From positions 62,001 to 126,000 of the forward strand of contig CAWIMB010000002.1 in assembly GCA_963837155.1 (NCBI GenBank): a DNA stretch of 64,000 nucleotides, written 5' to 3'. The notes under the pieces are model-generated. The model worked only from the letters and a program-made list of their open reading frames with translations, was not told the origin of the DNA and made no database searches. The stretch is from DASQHW01 sp963837155 (lineage in GTDB: Bacteria > Actinomycetota > Acidimicrobiia > IMCC26256 > PALSA-610). Numbering within the stretch: position 1 is the first letter of the stretch; each line of letters opens with the position of its first letter. The position numbers and the translations under genes were made by a program. Positions 24,720-31,846 of the stretch are shown here, piece after piece.

Positions 24720-25914
24720 GTGGCTGGGTGTTGTCGCACGTTCCGGTACCTGTTACAGCCGACGGTCCGTCAACGGGCCGCACTGGAGAATCTTCTTCGC
24801 AGGCAGTGTGAGCTGTACAACGCGGCGTTGGAGGAACGGCGGGGGGCATGGAAATGGGAACACCGATCGGTGTCCTATGTCGATCAGTGCCGGACCCTCA
24901 CCGAACTTCGCGAGGTCCGACCCGAGATCCTCGCTCAGGGTGTGACTGTGTGTCGCGGCACACTCAAGCGCCTCGACCGGGGCGTTCAGCGCCTTCTACC
25001 GGCGGTGCCGGACCGGTCAAACGCCGGGCTTCCCACGGTTCCGGTCCCTCAGTCGGTGGGACTCGGTGCAATGGGAAGATCGCAACGGCTGGCGACTCGA
25101 CACGCACCGGCGTCGTCTGGTTCTTCACGGGCTGGGTGATGTCAAGGTCCGCCAGCACCGCCCGTTGCGTGGCACCGCGAAGGCGATCACCGTGGCGCGG
25201 GAGGGACGCCGTTGGTGGGTGAGCGTCCGGTGCGTGGACGTCCCCGCCGAACCCTTGCCGCGTACTGGCCGCGCGGTGGGTATCGACGTCGGGGTCTGCG
25301 CGGTCGTCGCGACCAGCGAGGGGACGGTGCGCACCGACGGCCGCTACGGACGCCAAGCCGGCGCGCGGCTCGCCGCCTCGCAACAGGATCTGAGCCGCAA
25401 ACGTCGCGGCTCGCATCGCCGACAGCGTGCCGTCGAACGTATCGCGGCCGCGCATCGCAAGGTCCGCAACCAACGCAGAGACCTCGCCCACAAGCTCTCC
25501 CGTTCGCTGGTCAACGACTTCGACCTGATCGTCCACGAAGACTTGAAGATCGCCAGTCTGGTCCGCCGTCCCAAAGCCAAGCCCGCCGAGGACGGGTCGT
25601 ATCTGCGGACCGGTGCGGCTGCGAAGGCCGGACTGAATCGTTCCATCCACGACGCGGGGTGGGGCCAGCTGTTGTCGTTCATCGCGTACAAAGCGGAAGA
25701 AGCTGGTCGCGAGGTGATCACAGTCGAGCCCCGCCACACGTCGCAACGGTGCGCCCAATGCGGACACACCGCGGCGACGAATCGCGTCACCCAGGCGACG
25801 TTCCATTGTCAGGCGTGCGGCCATCACACCAACGCCGACATCAACGCCGCCATCAACATTCTCCGGGCCGGTAGGGCCCAACAGGCTCAGACCTGTGGAG
25901 GGTCATCAAAATGA
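24720..25914 (+). CDS. tnpB: TnpB, RNA-guided endonuclease of an IS605-type element (frameshifted)
   Basis: The N-terminal helix-turn-helix (FRYLLQPTVRQRAALENLLR, GTG start at 24720) and the central and C-terminal parts are in different frames: one extra G at about 24981 shifts the frame just after GTLKRLDR. Corrected length is about 397 residues. RuvC residues are all present: D in VGIDVGVCAV, E in VHEDLKIASL, D in NADINAAINI. The zinc finger CAQCGH ... CQACGH is intact. TnpB proteins nick or cut DNA at a TAM using an omega-RNA. If the frameshift is an assembly error the protein should be functional; if real, the element is dead. Confidence 0.87.
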
Positions 25915-25920
25915 CCCGCT
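25863..25920 (+). ncRNA. Possible omega-RNA 3' segment overlapping the end of tnpB
   Basis: Two hairpins sit at the 3' end of tnpB: ACAGG-N6-CCTGT (25881-25896) and GGGTCAT-CAAA-ATGACCC (25900-25917), the second spanning the tnpB stop codon. omega-RNAs of TnpB elements lie in this position and end at the element's right end, with the guide just downstream. The exact 5' end cannot be read. This is inferred from structure and position. Confidence 0.4.
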
Positions 25921-25928
25921 ACCCCAGT

Positions 25929-26720
25929 TCAGATGATCTTCACCGCGTCCAGGACGCGGGCGGCATACGCCTCGTCGCCTTCGATCGCGACGAAATCCCG
26001 CCAGGGGCGCCGTTTGGTGCCCCAGACCACAAAGTCGTGGCTGGTCGAGCGGACGGTCGCGGCCGCGTCCGGGCTCGCTCCCTCGGTCACCGACACCCGC
26101 TCCACCCCGGGTGCGATCGTCCACGCGCCACCGCCGGGACCGGTGAGCTCCAGGGTGAGCGGCCGCTCCACGACCGGCGCGAGCGCGTCCGCGCACATCC
26201 ACGGCAGACCGGCGAGCATCCACTCCACTGTCGGCCGGAGTCGCTGTTCGTCACGCGGCGGTTCCGGGCGGTCGACCGGACCGGTCGGTGCGAGGAGGTC
26301 GTGACGCAGGTGGCAGTAGGCGTCGAACAAGAACGTGCTCGGCAGGATCGACATGCTGTGCGTTCCGAGCTCACCCATGGGCAGCTGGGTCTCGGCGATG
26401 CCAGGTGCCTGTACGGAAGCGAACGCTTCGGCGGCCTGCGCGCTGTACGTCTCGTACTCGTCGATCACTTGCTCGATCGGCCAGGTGCGCCGCTCGGCGA
26501 CCGGCGGCTCCATCGCGTTCTCGGTACCGCTCGACGTGTCGGGAAGGAATGCGGGGTCGCTCACGCCGTGCAGCGTGCACGCCATGTGGCCGAACACGTC
26601 GCGGACCGCCCAACCTCGGCAATCCGACGGCATGTTCCACTCATCTTCGCTCAAGCTCTTCGCGACCGTAAGGATCGCGTCGCGCTCGGCTCGGAAGCCT
26701 TGGACCGCCAGCTCGCTCAT
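25929..26720 (-). CDS. Mycothiol-dependent maleylpyruvate-isomerase-family (DinB-like) protein
   Basis: The 263-residue protein has the N-terminal helical-bundle pattern of the MDMPI/DinB family (FRAERDAILTVAKSLSEDEWNMPSDCRGWAVRDVFGHMACTLH), including the metal-type His in the GHM segment, and a second His-rich turn (CHLRHDLLAP). The C-terminal part is an SCP2-like domain (LTGPGGGAWTI ... FVVWG). Many members depend on mycothiol, a thiol of Actinobacteria. The reaction is unknown. ATG 26720 is preceded by GGGGAGAG. It overlaps the end of the upstream kinase-like gene by 80 bp, which is more than expected. Confidence 0.77.
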   Translation of the reverse strand: MSELAVQGFRAERDAILTVAKSLSEDEWNMPSDCRGWAVRDVFGHMACTLHGVSDPAFLPDTSSGTENAMEPPVAERRTWPIEQVIDEYETYSAQAAEAFASVQAPGIAETQLPMGELGTHSMSILPSTFLFDAYCHLRHDLLAPTGPVDRPEPPRDEQRLRPTVEWMLAGLPWMCADALAPVVERPLTLELTGPGGGAWTIAPGVERVSVTEGASPDAAATVRSTSHDFVVWGTKRRPWRDFVAIEGDEAYAARVLDAVKII

Positions 26721-27240
26721 CTCTCTCCCCAACGTAGACGCGTGCGCGGGCCAGGTTATCGGCGAGCGGGTCGACCGCGTCGAGGACGAGCTTGTCGCAT
26801 TGCAGCGGTTCGTAGGTTCGGCGGGAATTCTCGACCCACTCCCACTCGAGCTCGTTCCATCCCGGAATCGCCCGGATCCGTCCGTCAACGCGCGATCGGT
26901 GCACGTCAATGTCGGAGCACACGCACTCGATCACGAACATCGGCACGGCGTGGTCGTCCGCGATCTCGGCCCAGCGGGCGCGGGCGCGTTCTCGCACGAC
27001 GCAATCGAGGACGACCGATTGGTGGTTGCGTAGCTGTTTCTCGACGAGCTGTGTCATGAGCGCGTAGCCGAGGTCGCGATACGTGTCGCGTTCCATGTTC
27101 TCGAAGGTGCGTTGCACGTCGGGGAAGCCGGTGAGTCCCGCGACGAGCCAGTCCCACGCGACCGCGGGCGCGCCGAGATCGCGCGCAATCTCGTCGGCAA
27201 GTGTCGACTTTCCGGTGCCGGGCACGCCGGTGAATATCAC
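26641..27240 (-). CDS. P-loop (AAA_33-type) kinase-like protein
   Basis: The 199-residue protein opens with a Walker A motif (MIFTGVPGTGKSTLADEIARD) and has the pattern of small AAA-33 nucleotide or phosphotransfer kinases (VLDCVVRERARARW; a lid with RSRVDGR). The substrate is unknown. GTG 27240 is the first usable start after the preceding NTF2-like gene. The C-terminus (roughly 27 residues after VYVGE) is basic, unlike the family end, and overlaps the next gene by 80 bp. A small indel near the end is suspected because a stop overlapping the next ATG would be reached in a neighbouring frame. Confidence 0.67.
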   Translation of the reverse strand: MIFTGVPGTGKSTLADEIARDLGAPAVAWDWLVAGLTGFPDVQRTFENMERDTYRDLGYALMTQLVEKQLRNHQSVVLDCVVRERARARWAEIADDHAVPMFVIECVCSDIDVHRSRVDGRIRAIPGWNELEWEWVENSRRTYEPLQCDKLVLDAVDPLADNLARARVYVGERDERAGGPRLPSRARRDPYGREELERR

Positions 27241-27255
27241 GACGCGCGGCAGTGC

Positions 27256-27633
27256 TCACTCCTTCTCCGGCCAGAAGGGCCACTCCTCGAAATGGCGGCA
27301 GCGACCGTCGGGCGCGAATCGCGCGATCCAGATATCGCGGTACTGCTCGTGCACGGGATCCCCGTAGCGAACCTCGACGCGCACAACGCCGGTGTCGCCA
27401 TCGCACGCGACGATCTCACTCGTCATCGTGAACAGTTCATCGGGCCCGTCGCGCTCGTCCTCCCACATCGCTGCGATCGCGCCGATACCGCGGTACGGCT
27501 CGGCGTACGGTGCCATGGAGTACGTCGCATCATCGGTGAAGAGTGCGCGCAGCGTGTCGGTGCCCGCGGTTCGCCACGCCCGTTCGTACTGTTGCACCCA
27601 GCCGGCGAGTACGTCGCGAGCGGCTGCGTTCAA
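27256..27633 (-). CDS. SnoaL-like / NTF2-fold protein
   Basis: The 125-residue protein has the NTF2-like pattern: a first helix (AARDVLAGWVQQYERAW), then LRALFTDDATYSMAPYAEPYRGIGAIAAMW, and a C-terminal strand pair ending HFEEWPFWPEKE. TTG 27633 overlaps the upstream acyl-CoA-dehydrogenase stop (TTGA), so coupling is likely. Function unknown; NTF2 folds are used as small enzymes or accessory domains. It is the second gene of a leftward set (acyl-CoA dehydrogenase, this gene, kinase, MDMPI). Confidence 0.72.
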   Translation of the reverse strand: MNAAARDVLAGWVQQYERAWRTAGTDTLRALFTDDATYSMAPYAEPYRGIGAIAAMWEDERDGPDELFTMTSEIVACDGDTGVVRVEVRYGDPVHEQYRDIWIARFAPDGRCRHFEEWPFWPEKE

Positions 27634-28887
27634 CTGCGCGGCACCTGCGACCACGGCAGCTCGCGATCCAAGCGCGGCTCGCCCGGGAGCCCGAGCATGC
27701 GTTCGCCGAGGATGTTGCGCATGATCTCCGATGTGCCGCCCTCGATCGAGTTGGCCCGGGCGCGGAGGAACATCTTGCGCGCCGACCCGAGCGGCGCTTC
27801 GAGGCCGGCTTCCTCGGGGCGCTTGAAGGTGAAGTCGTAGTCGACGAGCCCCGCAGGGCCGAGCAGGTCGATGCAGAAGTCGTACGTGGCCTTGTTGAGG
27901 TTCGCGAGGGCGAGCTTCGCGATCGATCCCTCCGGGCCCGGGTTGCCCTTGCGTGCTTTCTCGGCCGCGCGCAGGTTCGTGTAGCGCAACACCTCGTTCT
28001 CGATCCAAAGCCTGGCGAGCTTGTCGCGGTACACCGCATCGGAGACGACAGCGGAGCGACCGGAGGGGAGCGGAGCGTGGAGTCGACCCGTGTTTGCGTG
28101 CTCAGCGCGTTTCCTCCAGAGATCGATGGCTTCTTGGATCGCGGTGGCGCGGCGGCCGCCGCCGCTCCCCGTCGCGCCGCCGATCGTCGTGCGCTCGTTC
28201 ATGAGGGTTGTCATCGAGACGCGCCATCCGTCGCCGATATCGCCGATGCGGTCGGCGTCCGCGATCCGCGCGTCGGTCATGTAGACCTCGTTGAACTCGG
28301 CCTCGCCCGTGATCTGTCGCAACGGCCGCACTTCGACGCCAGGCGCGTGCATGTCGAGCATGAAGTACGTCAGGCCCTTGTGCTTGGGGATGTCCGGGTC
28401 GGTCCGCGCGACCAGCATCCCGCGGTCTGCAACGTGTGCAAGCGTGTTCCACACCTTCTGACCGTTGACCACCCACTCGTCGCCGTCACGCACGGCTCGG
28501 GTGGCAAGGCCCGCGAGATCGGAGCCGGCACCGGGCTCGGAGAACAACTGGCACCAGATCTCCTCGCCGGTGAACATCGGCCGCAACGCGGCGCTTGCGC
28601 AGTTCGTCGCTGCCGTGCGTCACCACGGTCGGGCCCGCGAGCGACAATCCGAAGAACAGCGTGCCGTGCGGCGACGGTACGCCTGCTTCCCGCAAGCGCC
28701 GGTCGACGTGACGTTGCGCGCGCGGCTGCAACCCAAGCCCGCCGAATCCGTCGGGGAAGTGCACCCACGCGAGCCCGAGGTCGTATTGCGCACCCCGGAA
28801 CGTCGTTTGATCGGTGGTCTTGGGATCATGCGCGGCAAGGAGGTCGTCGACGAGGGCATCGACGCGGCTGAGATCGGAATCGGCCAT
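27630..28887 (-). CDS. Acyl-CoA dehydrogenase (frameshifted, with in-frame repeat insertion)
   Basis: The protein belongs to the FAD-dependent acyl-CoA dehydrogenase superfamily. The N-terminal helical domain is followed by FTGEEIWCQLFSEPGAGSDLAGLATRAVRDGDEWVVNGQKVW (in pieces), the beta domain, and the C-terminal helical domain ending in RANSIEGGTSEIMRNILGER. A single extra base at about 28588 separates the first 100 residues from the rest; corrected length is about 418. A 49-bp dispersed repeat is present in frame near the middle, adding the peptide RLHAPLPSGRSAVVS between the helices after ATAIQEAIDLWRKRAE and before VYRDKLARLW. The acyl substrate is unknown. ATG 28887 was chosen as the start. 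Confidence 0.87.
28041..28089. repeat. 49-bp dispersed repeat, copy B (inside acyl-CoA dehydrogenase)
   Basis: 47 of 49 positions match the intergenic copy at 4097-4145, read on the opposite strand. The insertion keeps the reading frame of the acyl-CoA dehydrogenase open. Its peptide is basic and small-residue rich, not like the enzyme's normal sequence at that position, where related proteins usually have a short loop. Confidence 0.8.
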
Positions 28888-28904
28888 GGGTCGAGGGTAG
28901 ACGG

Positions 28905-28942
28905 GCGTGTGTGGGGGTGTCTCTACGACACCCCACACACGC
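28905..28942 (-). terminator. Hairpin terminator after the SDR gene
   Basis: GCGTGTGTGGGGGTGTC (28905-28921), loop TCTAC, GACACCCCACACACGC (28927-28942): 16 paired bases with one bulged G. It starts 4 bp after the SDR stop on the minus strand. No U tract follows, so it is either a weak intrinsic or an I-shaped actinobacterial-type terminator. Confidence 0.65.
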
Positions 28943-28945
28943 GCC

Positions 28946-29722
28946 TCACTTCGTCGTTGCGATGCCGCCGTCGACGGGAATCACAGCGCCGGTGACGTAC
29001 GCGCTCGCGCGACTGGCGAGGTAGATCGCGACCCCGGCCATGTCGTCGGGCCGTCCGATACGACCGAGCGGTGACGTGCGGGCGATCGCGTCGCCGAAGT
29101 TGCGCAGCGTCTCGGCCATCATCTTGGACTCGAACGGTCCGGGCGCAATCGCATTCACCGTGATGTTGCGCGGACCGAGCTGGCGGGCGAGGTGGCGCGT
29201 GAGCTGGTGGATCGCCGCCTTGCTCGATGAGTACGCGTAGGTCTCGAGTATCGGCACCTGGATGGCGTCGATCGAACCGATGTTGATGATCCGCGCCGGG
29301 TCATCCGCCGTCGCGGCTGCCTCCAGCATCGTTACCAGCGCCTGGACGAGCAGGAACGGCGCCTTCACGTTGAGATGCAGCACCTTGTCGAAGGCCGACG
29401 ACGGATAGTCGGCGAGCGGCGCGCCCCACGTCGCGCCGGCGTTGTTCACCAGCACATGAAGACGCTGCTCCCGGCCGCCCAGCTCCGCGGCCAGCCGTGT
29501 GATCTCGGCGTCGTCGGAGAGGTCCGCGGGCAGGCTCACGCAGGTTCCCGCACTGCCAGCGGAGAGCTCGGCCGCGACCTCGTCGCACACCTCGGCCTTG
29601 CGGGACGAGATGTAGACGGTGGCGCCGGCGTCCACGTACGCCCGGGCGATCATCAGGCCGATCCCGCGGCTGCCGCCGGTGACCAGCGCCGCTTTCCCCG
29701 CGATGTCGAACAAATCGCCCAC
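28946..29722 (-). CDS. SDR-family NAD(P)-dependent oxidoreductase
   Basis: The 258-residue protein is a classical short-chain dehydrogenase: cofactor motif TGGSRGIG, NNAG at LVNNAGATW, and the catalytic triad with S in IGSIDAIQ, and YxxxK in YAYSSSKAAIHQL. The C-terminal part has IAPGPFESKMM and GAVIPVDGG. GTG 29722 follows a strong GGAGGAGG site and was preferred to longer upstream starts. The substrate is unknown. It is divergent from the ECF sigma gene. Confidence 0.9.
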   Translation of the reverse strand: MGDLFDIAGKAALVTGGSRGIGLMIARAYVDAGATVYISSRKAEVCDEVAAELSAGSAGTCVSLPADLSDDAEITRLAAELGGREQRLHVLVNNAGATWGAPLADYPSSAFDKVLHLNVKAPFLLVQALVTMLEAAATADDPARIINIGSIDAIQVPILETYAYSSSKAAIHQLTRHLARQLGPRNITVNAIAPGPFESKMMAETLRNFGDAIARTSPLGRIGRPDDMAGVAIYLASRASAYVTGAVIPVDGGIATTK

Positions 29723-29744
29723 ATGTGCCTCCTCCGAAAAAGTT

Positions 29745-29763
29745 GCGGGATACTCAATCCCGC
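29745..29763. promoter_or_regulatory. Inverted repeat in the SDR/ECF-sigma divergent gap
   Basis: GCGGGAT-ACTCA-ATCCCGC, a perfect 7-bp inverted repeat, centred between the two divergent start codons. It is a candidate operator for either gene; its factor is unknown. Confidence 0.45.
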
Positions 29764-29816
29764 GTGATCCAAGCTGCAGGCTGCGGCGAACAACACGCAA
29801 AAGCCGGGGGAGGGTG

Positions 29817-30392
29817 ATGGCAGTCGCGGAAGGCACGGCATGGGAGCACGACGTGAAGGCGCGTCTCATCGACCGTGATCACGCCGCGCTCACCGAGCTC
29901 TACGACCAGTTCGGCTCATACGTCTACGGACTGGCGGCGCGTGTGATCGGCGACCGGCGCGCCGCCGAGGACATCACCCAGGACGTCTTCTTGTCGCTGT
30001 GGGAGCGCCCCGACGCGTTCGACCCCGACCGGGGTCGGCTGCGGACGTTCGTGGGGACGCTCGCGCACCGGCGCGCGATCGACTACGTCCGCCGGGAAGA
30101 AGCCCGCCGCCGGCGCTCGGCACGGGACGCGGCTGCGATGCTCCCGATCCCGGACGTCGACGAGCTCGCGATGGCGATCGTCACCGCCGAGCAAGTGCGG
30201 GCGGAGGTCGAGCGTTTGCCGGCCGAACAGCGGGAGGCGATCGAGCTGGCGTACTTCGGCGGCCGCACGTATCGCCAAGTCGCCGACGAACTTGGAATTC
30301 CGGAAGGTACGGCCAAGTCGCGCATGCGGCTGGGGTTGCGTCGAATTGCCGACGCACTGGGCGCGATTGGTGTGGAGCAAGCATGGACCTGA
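29817..30392 (+). CDS. ECF-type RNA polymerase sigma factor
   Basis: The 191-residue protein has sigma region 2 (LYDQFGSYVYGLAARVIGDRRAAEDITQDVFLSLWERP), including the promoter -10-binding segment with AEDITQDVFL, and region 4 (VERLPAEQREAIELAYFGGRTYRQVADELGIPEGTAKSRMRLGLRRI in pieces). The start ATG 29817 is preceded by GGGGGAGGGTG. It overlaps the anti-sigma gene by 10 bp, the usual sigma/anti-sigma arrangement. The regulon is unknown. Confidence 0.93.
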   Translation: MAVAEGTAWEHDVKARLIDRDHAALTELYDQFGSYVYGLAARVIGDRRAAEDITQDVFLSLWERPDAFDPDRGRLRTFVGTLAHRRAIDYVRREEARRRRSARDAAAMLPIPDVDELAMAIVTAEQVRAEVERLPAEQREAIELAYFGGRTYRQVADELGIPEGTAKSRMRLGLRRIADALGAIGVEQAWT

Positions 30393-31369
30393 CCGCGAAG
30401 CAGTTCGAGGACTTGATCGGGGCGTACGCGCTCGACGCGTGCGAACCCGACGAGGTCGCGGCGCTGGACGCATATCTCGACGGCCACCCCGACGTGGCTC
30501 CCGAGGTGGAGCGGTTGCGCGAGGCCGCGGCCGCGCTCGGCGCGGCCGGTGCGGTGCGTCCGCCCGCAGACCTTCGCGATCGCCTGTTGCATGTGGCGGG
30601 CGAGCGTGTGTCCCCGGTCAGCGCGCAGGAGGCCCTGCAGGCCGAGACCGAACGCTTCGACGCATTGCTCGGCACGATTGCCGAGGGCGAGCTGAACGAG
30701 ATCACCCACAACGGCTTGTCCGTGCACGAACTCGTGTCGCACGTGGAGGCCATCGACCGGGCGTTCGTCGCCGCGGCCGATCGCGCTGAGTACGCGTTCA
30801 TCGGGCCGGCCGAGGTTGAAACGATCACGGCGGCGACGCTGCCGGAACACGAAGGCGAGCCGTTCGCCGAGACCGTCACCCGGTTCCGCCGCACGCGCGC
30901 AGACCTCGTCGACGTTGCCGACCGGGTCCCGCTCGACAAGCGCGTCGCCGGCTATGGGCGCGACGACACACTCGTGATCCGAGCGTTCGAGACGTGGACG
31001 CACCACGACGACATTTGCCACGCACTGGGGCGGGATGAGACTGTTCCGGCCCCTGCGGTAATGCGCGCCATGGCGGAACTGGCGATGCGCTCGATGCCGC
31101 TCGCCATGTCAGTGCGCGGTACGGCCCAGCCGCACCGAACGGCCCGGCTGGTGCTCACGGGCGCCGGCGGTGGTGAATGGACGATCGCCTGCGGACCCGG
31201 CGAACCGACGAGTGGGGCGGCCGACGTCGTGATCCGCGCCTCGGTCATCGACTGGTGCCGGCGCTTCGCCGACCGGCTCGAGCCCGACGAGCTGCCGATG
31301 GAGGTCGACGGCGACGCCGACCTCGCACGCGAGCTGGTCAGCGCCGCCAACGCCTTCGCCGGACTGTAA
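30383..31369 (+). CDS. Anti-sigma-like domain fused to a mycothiol-isomerase (MDMPI) domain
   Basis: The 328-residue protein starts with an RskA-like anti-sigma N-terminus: LIGAYALDACEPDEVAALDAYLDGHPDVAPEVERLREAA. The usual zinc CxxC is replaced by HPDV, so this is probably not a zinc-binding anti-sigma (ZAS) domain. The rest (about residues 80-328) matches the mycothiol-dependent isomerase/DinB fold (ISLH-type helix NGLSVHELVSHVEAIDRAF and a C-terminal SCP2-like part). This differs from the common membrane anti-sigma, since no transmembrane helix is seen. ATG 30383 lies inside the sigma gene, so the two are coupled. A thiol-responsive control of the sigma factor is possible but not proven. 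Confidence 0.8.
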   Translation: MDLTAKQFEDLIGAYALDACEPDEVAALDAYLDGHPDVAPEVERLREAAAALGAAGAVRPPADLRDRLLHVAGERVSPVSAQEALQAETERFDALLGTIAEGELNEITHNGLSVHELVSHVEAIDRAFVAAADRAEYAFIGPAEVETITAATLPEHEGEPFAETVTRFRRTRADLVDVADRVPLDKRVAGYGRDDTLVIRAFETWTHHDDICHALGRDETVPAPAVMRAMAELAMRSMPLAMSVRGTAQPHRTARLVLTGAGGGEWTIACGPGEPTSGAADVVIRASVIDWCRRFADRLEPDELPMEVDGDADLARELVSAANAFAGL

Positions 31370-31431
31370 GCAGACTGCGGCTGTCCGAAAACGGTCGAAA
31401 ACCGGTAGGAGAAATGACCGGAAAAAGTCGC

Positions 31432-31459
31432 TCAAGTCCGGTTCGTACAGTGCCGATAC
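31432..31459 (+). promoter_or_regulatory. Possible sigma-28 (FliA)-type promoter
   Basis: TCAAGTCC (31432-31439) is followed 12 bp later by GCCGATAC (31452-31459), a close match to the E. coli sigma-28 pattern TAAAGTTT-N11-GCCGATAA. The same GCCGATAC with 12-bp spacing occurs before the secreted protein at 61593. The + strand downstream has no obvious gene; it runs antisense to the 31523-31807 gene. No flagellar genes are in the window. Confidence 0.35.
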
Positions 31460-31522
31460 CGGGCGGGGAGGGTCTCGGCCGCCGGGCCGTCGTGTGAAGG
31501 GTGTCGCCCCCGGGCAACGACG

Positions 31523-31807
31523 TCAGGAAGCCGCTTCGGCCGCACCGCCTGAAGCCGCCGTGTTCGCTTCCGGCTGCTTTTCGAGTTCCGCGATCTCCGC
31601 GACCTTGGCGTCGATCTGAGCCTCGGCGTCGGCCGGTGCCTCGCTGCGCTTCTGCGCGACGACGAGCACGCCGATCTCCTCGCACAACTCGTTGATCTTC
31701 TTCTGGAGGCGCACGTCCTCGATCTTTTCCTTGCCGACGTTGGTCGCGTGCTTCGCTTGCTCCGCAGCCTTGCCTGCCGTTTCCTTCATCTTGTCGAGGA
31801 AACCCAT
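31523..31807 (-). CDS. Small helical/coiled-coil protein of unknown function
   Basis: The 94-residue protein begins MGFLDKMKETAGKAAEQAKHATNVGKEKIED and is almost wholly charged helix until an alanine- and glycine-rich tail. It has no signal peptide or membrane segment. The pattern suggests a coiled coil or a helical scaffold. No family was recognised. It is not likely an ORF shadow because the codon use is typical and it has its own Shine-Dalgarno (AAGGCAGG). Confidence 0.55.
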   Translation of the reverse strand: MGFLDKMKETAGKAAEQAKHATNVGKEKIEDVRLQKKINELCEEIGVLVVAQKRSEAPADAEAQIDAKVAEIAELEKQPEANTAASGGAAEAAS

Positions 31808-31846
31808 GAAAACCTGCCTTCTGGTGCGGCGACCGGAATGCGAACG

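Larger units (their letters stand above)
24638..25920 (+). mobile_element. IS200/IS605-type element carrying only tnpB
   Basis: The left end is marked by a small hairpin TACCC-TATAT-GGGTA (24638-24652), preceded by TTTAC-like sequence that could be the insertion/TAM site. The right end has two hairpins at the end of tnpB (25881-25896 and 25900-25917). No tnpA is present, as in many IS1341-like elements, which need a transposase in trans. The exact ends are inferred from hairpins, not from a known insertion-free site. Confidence 0.6.
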
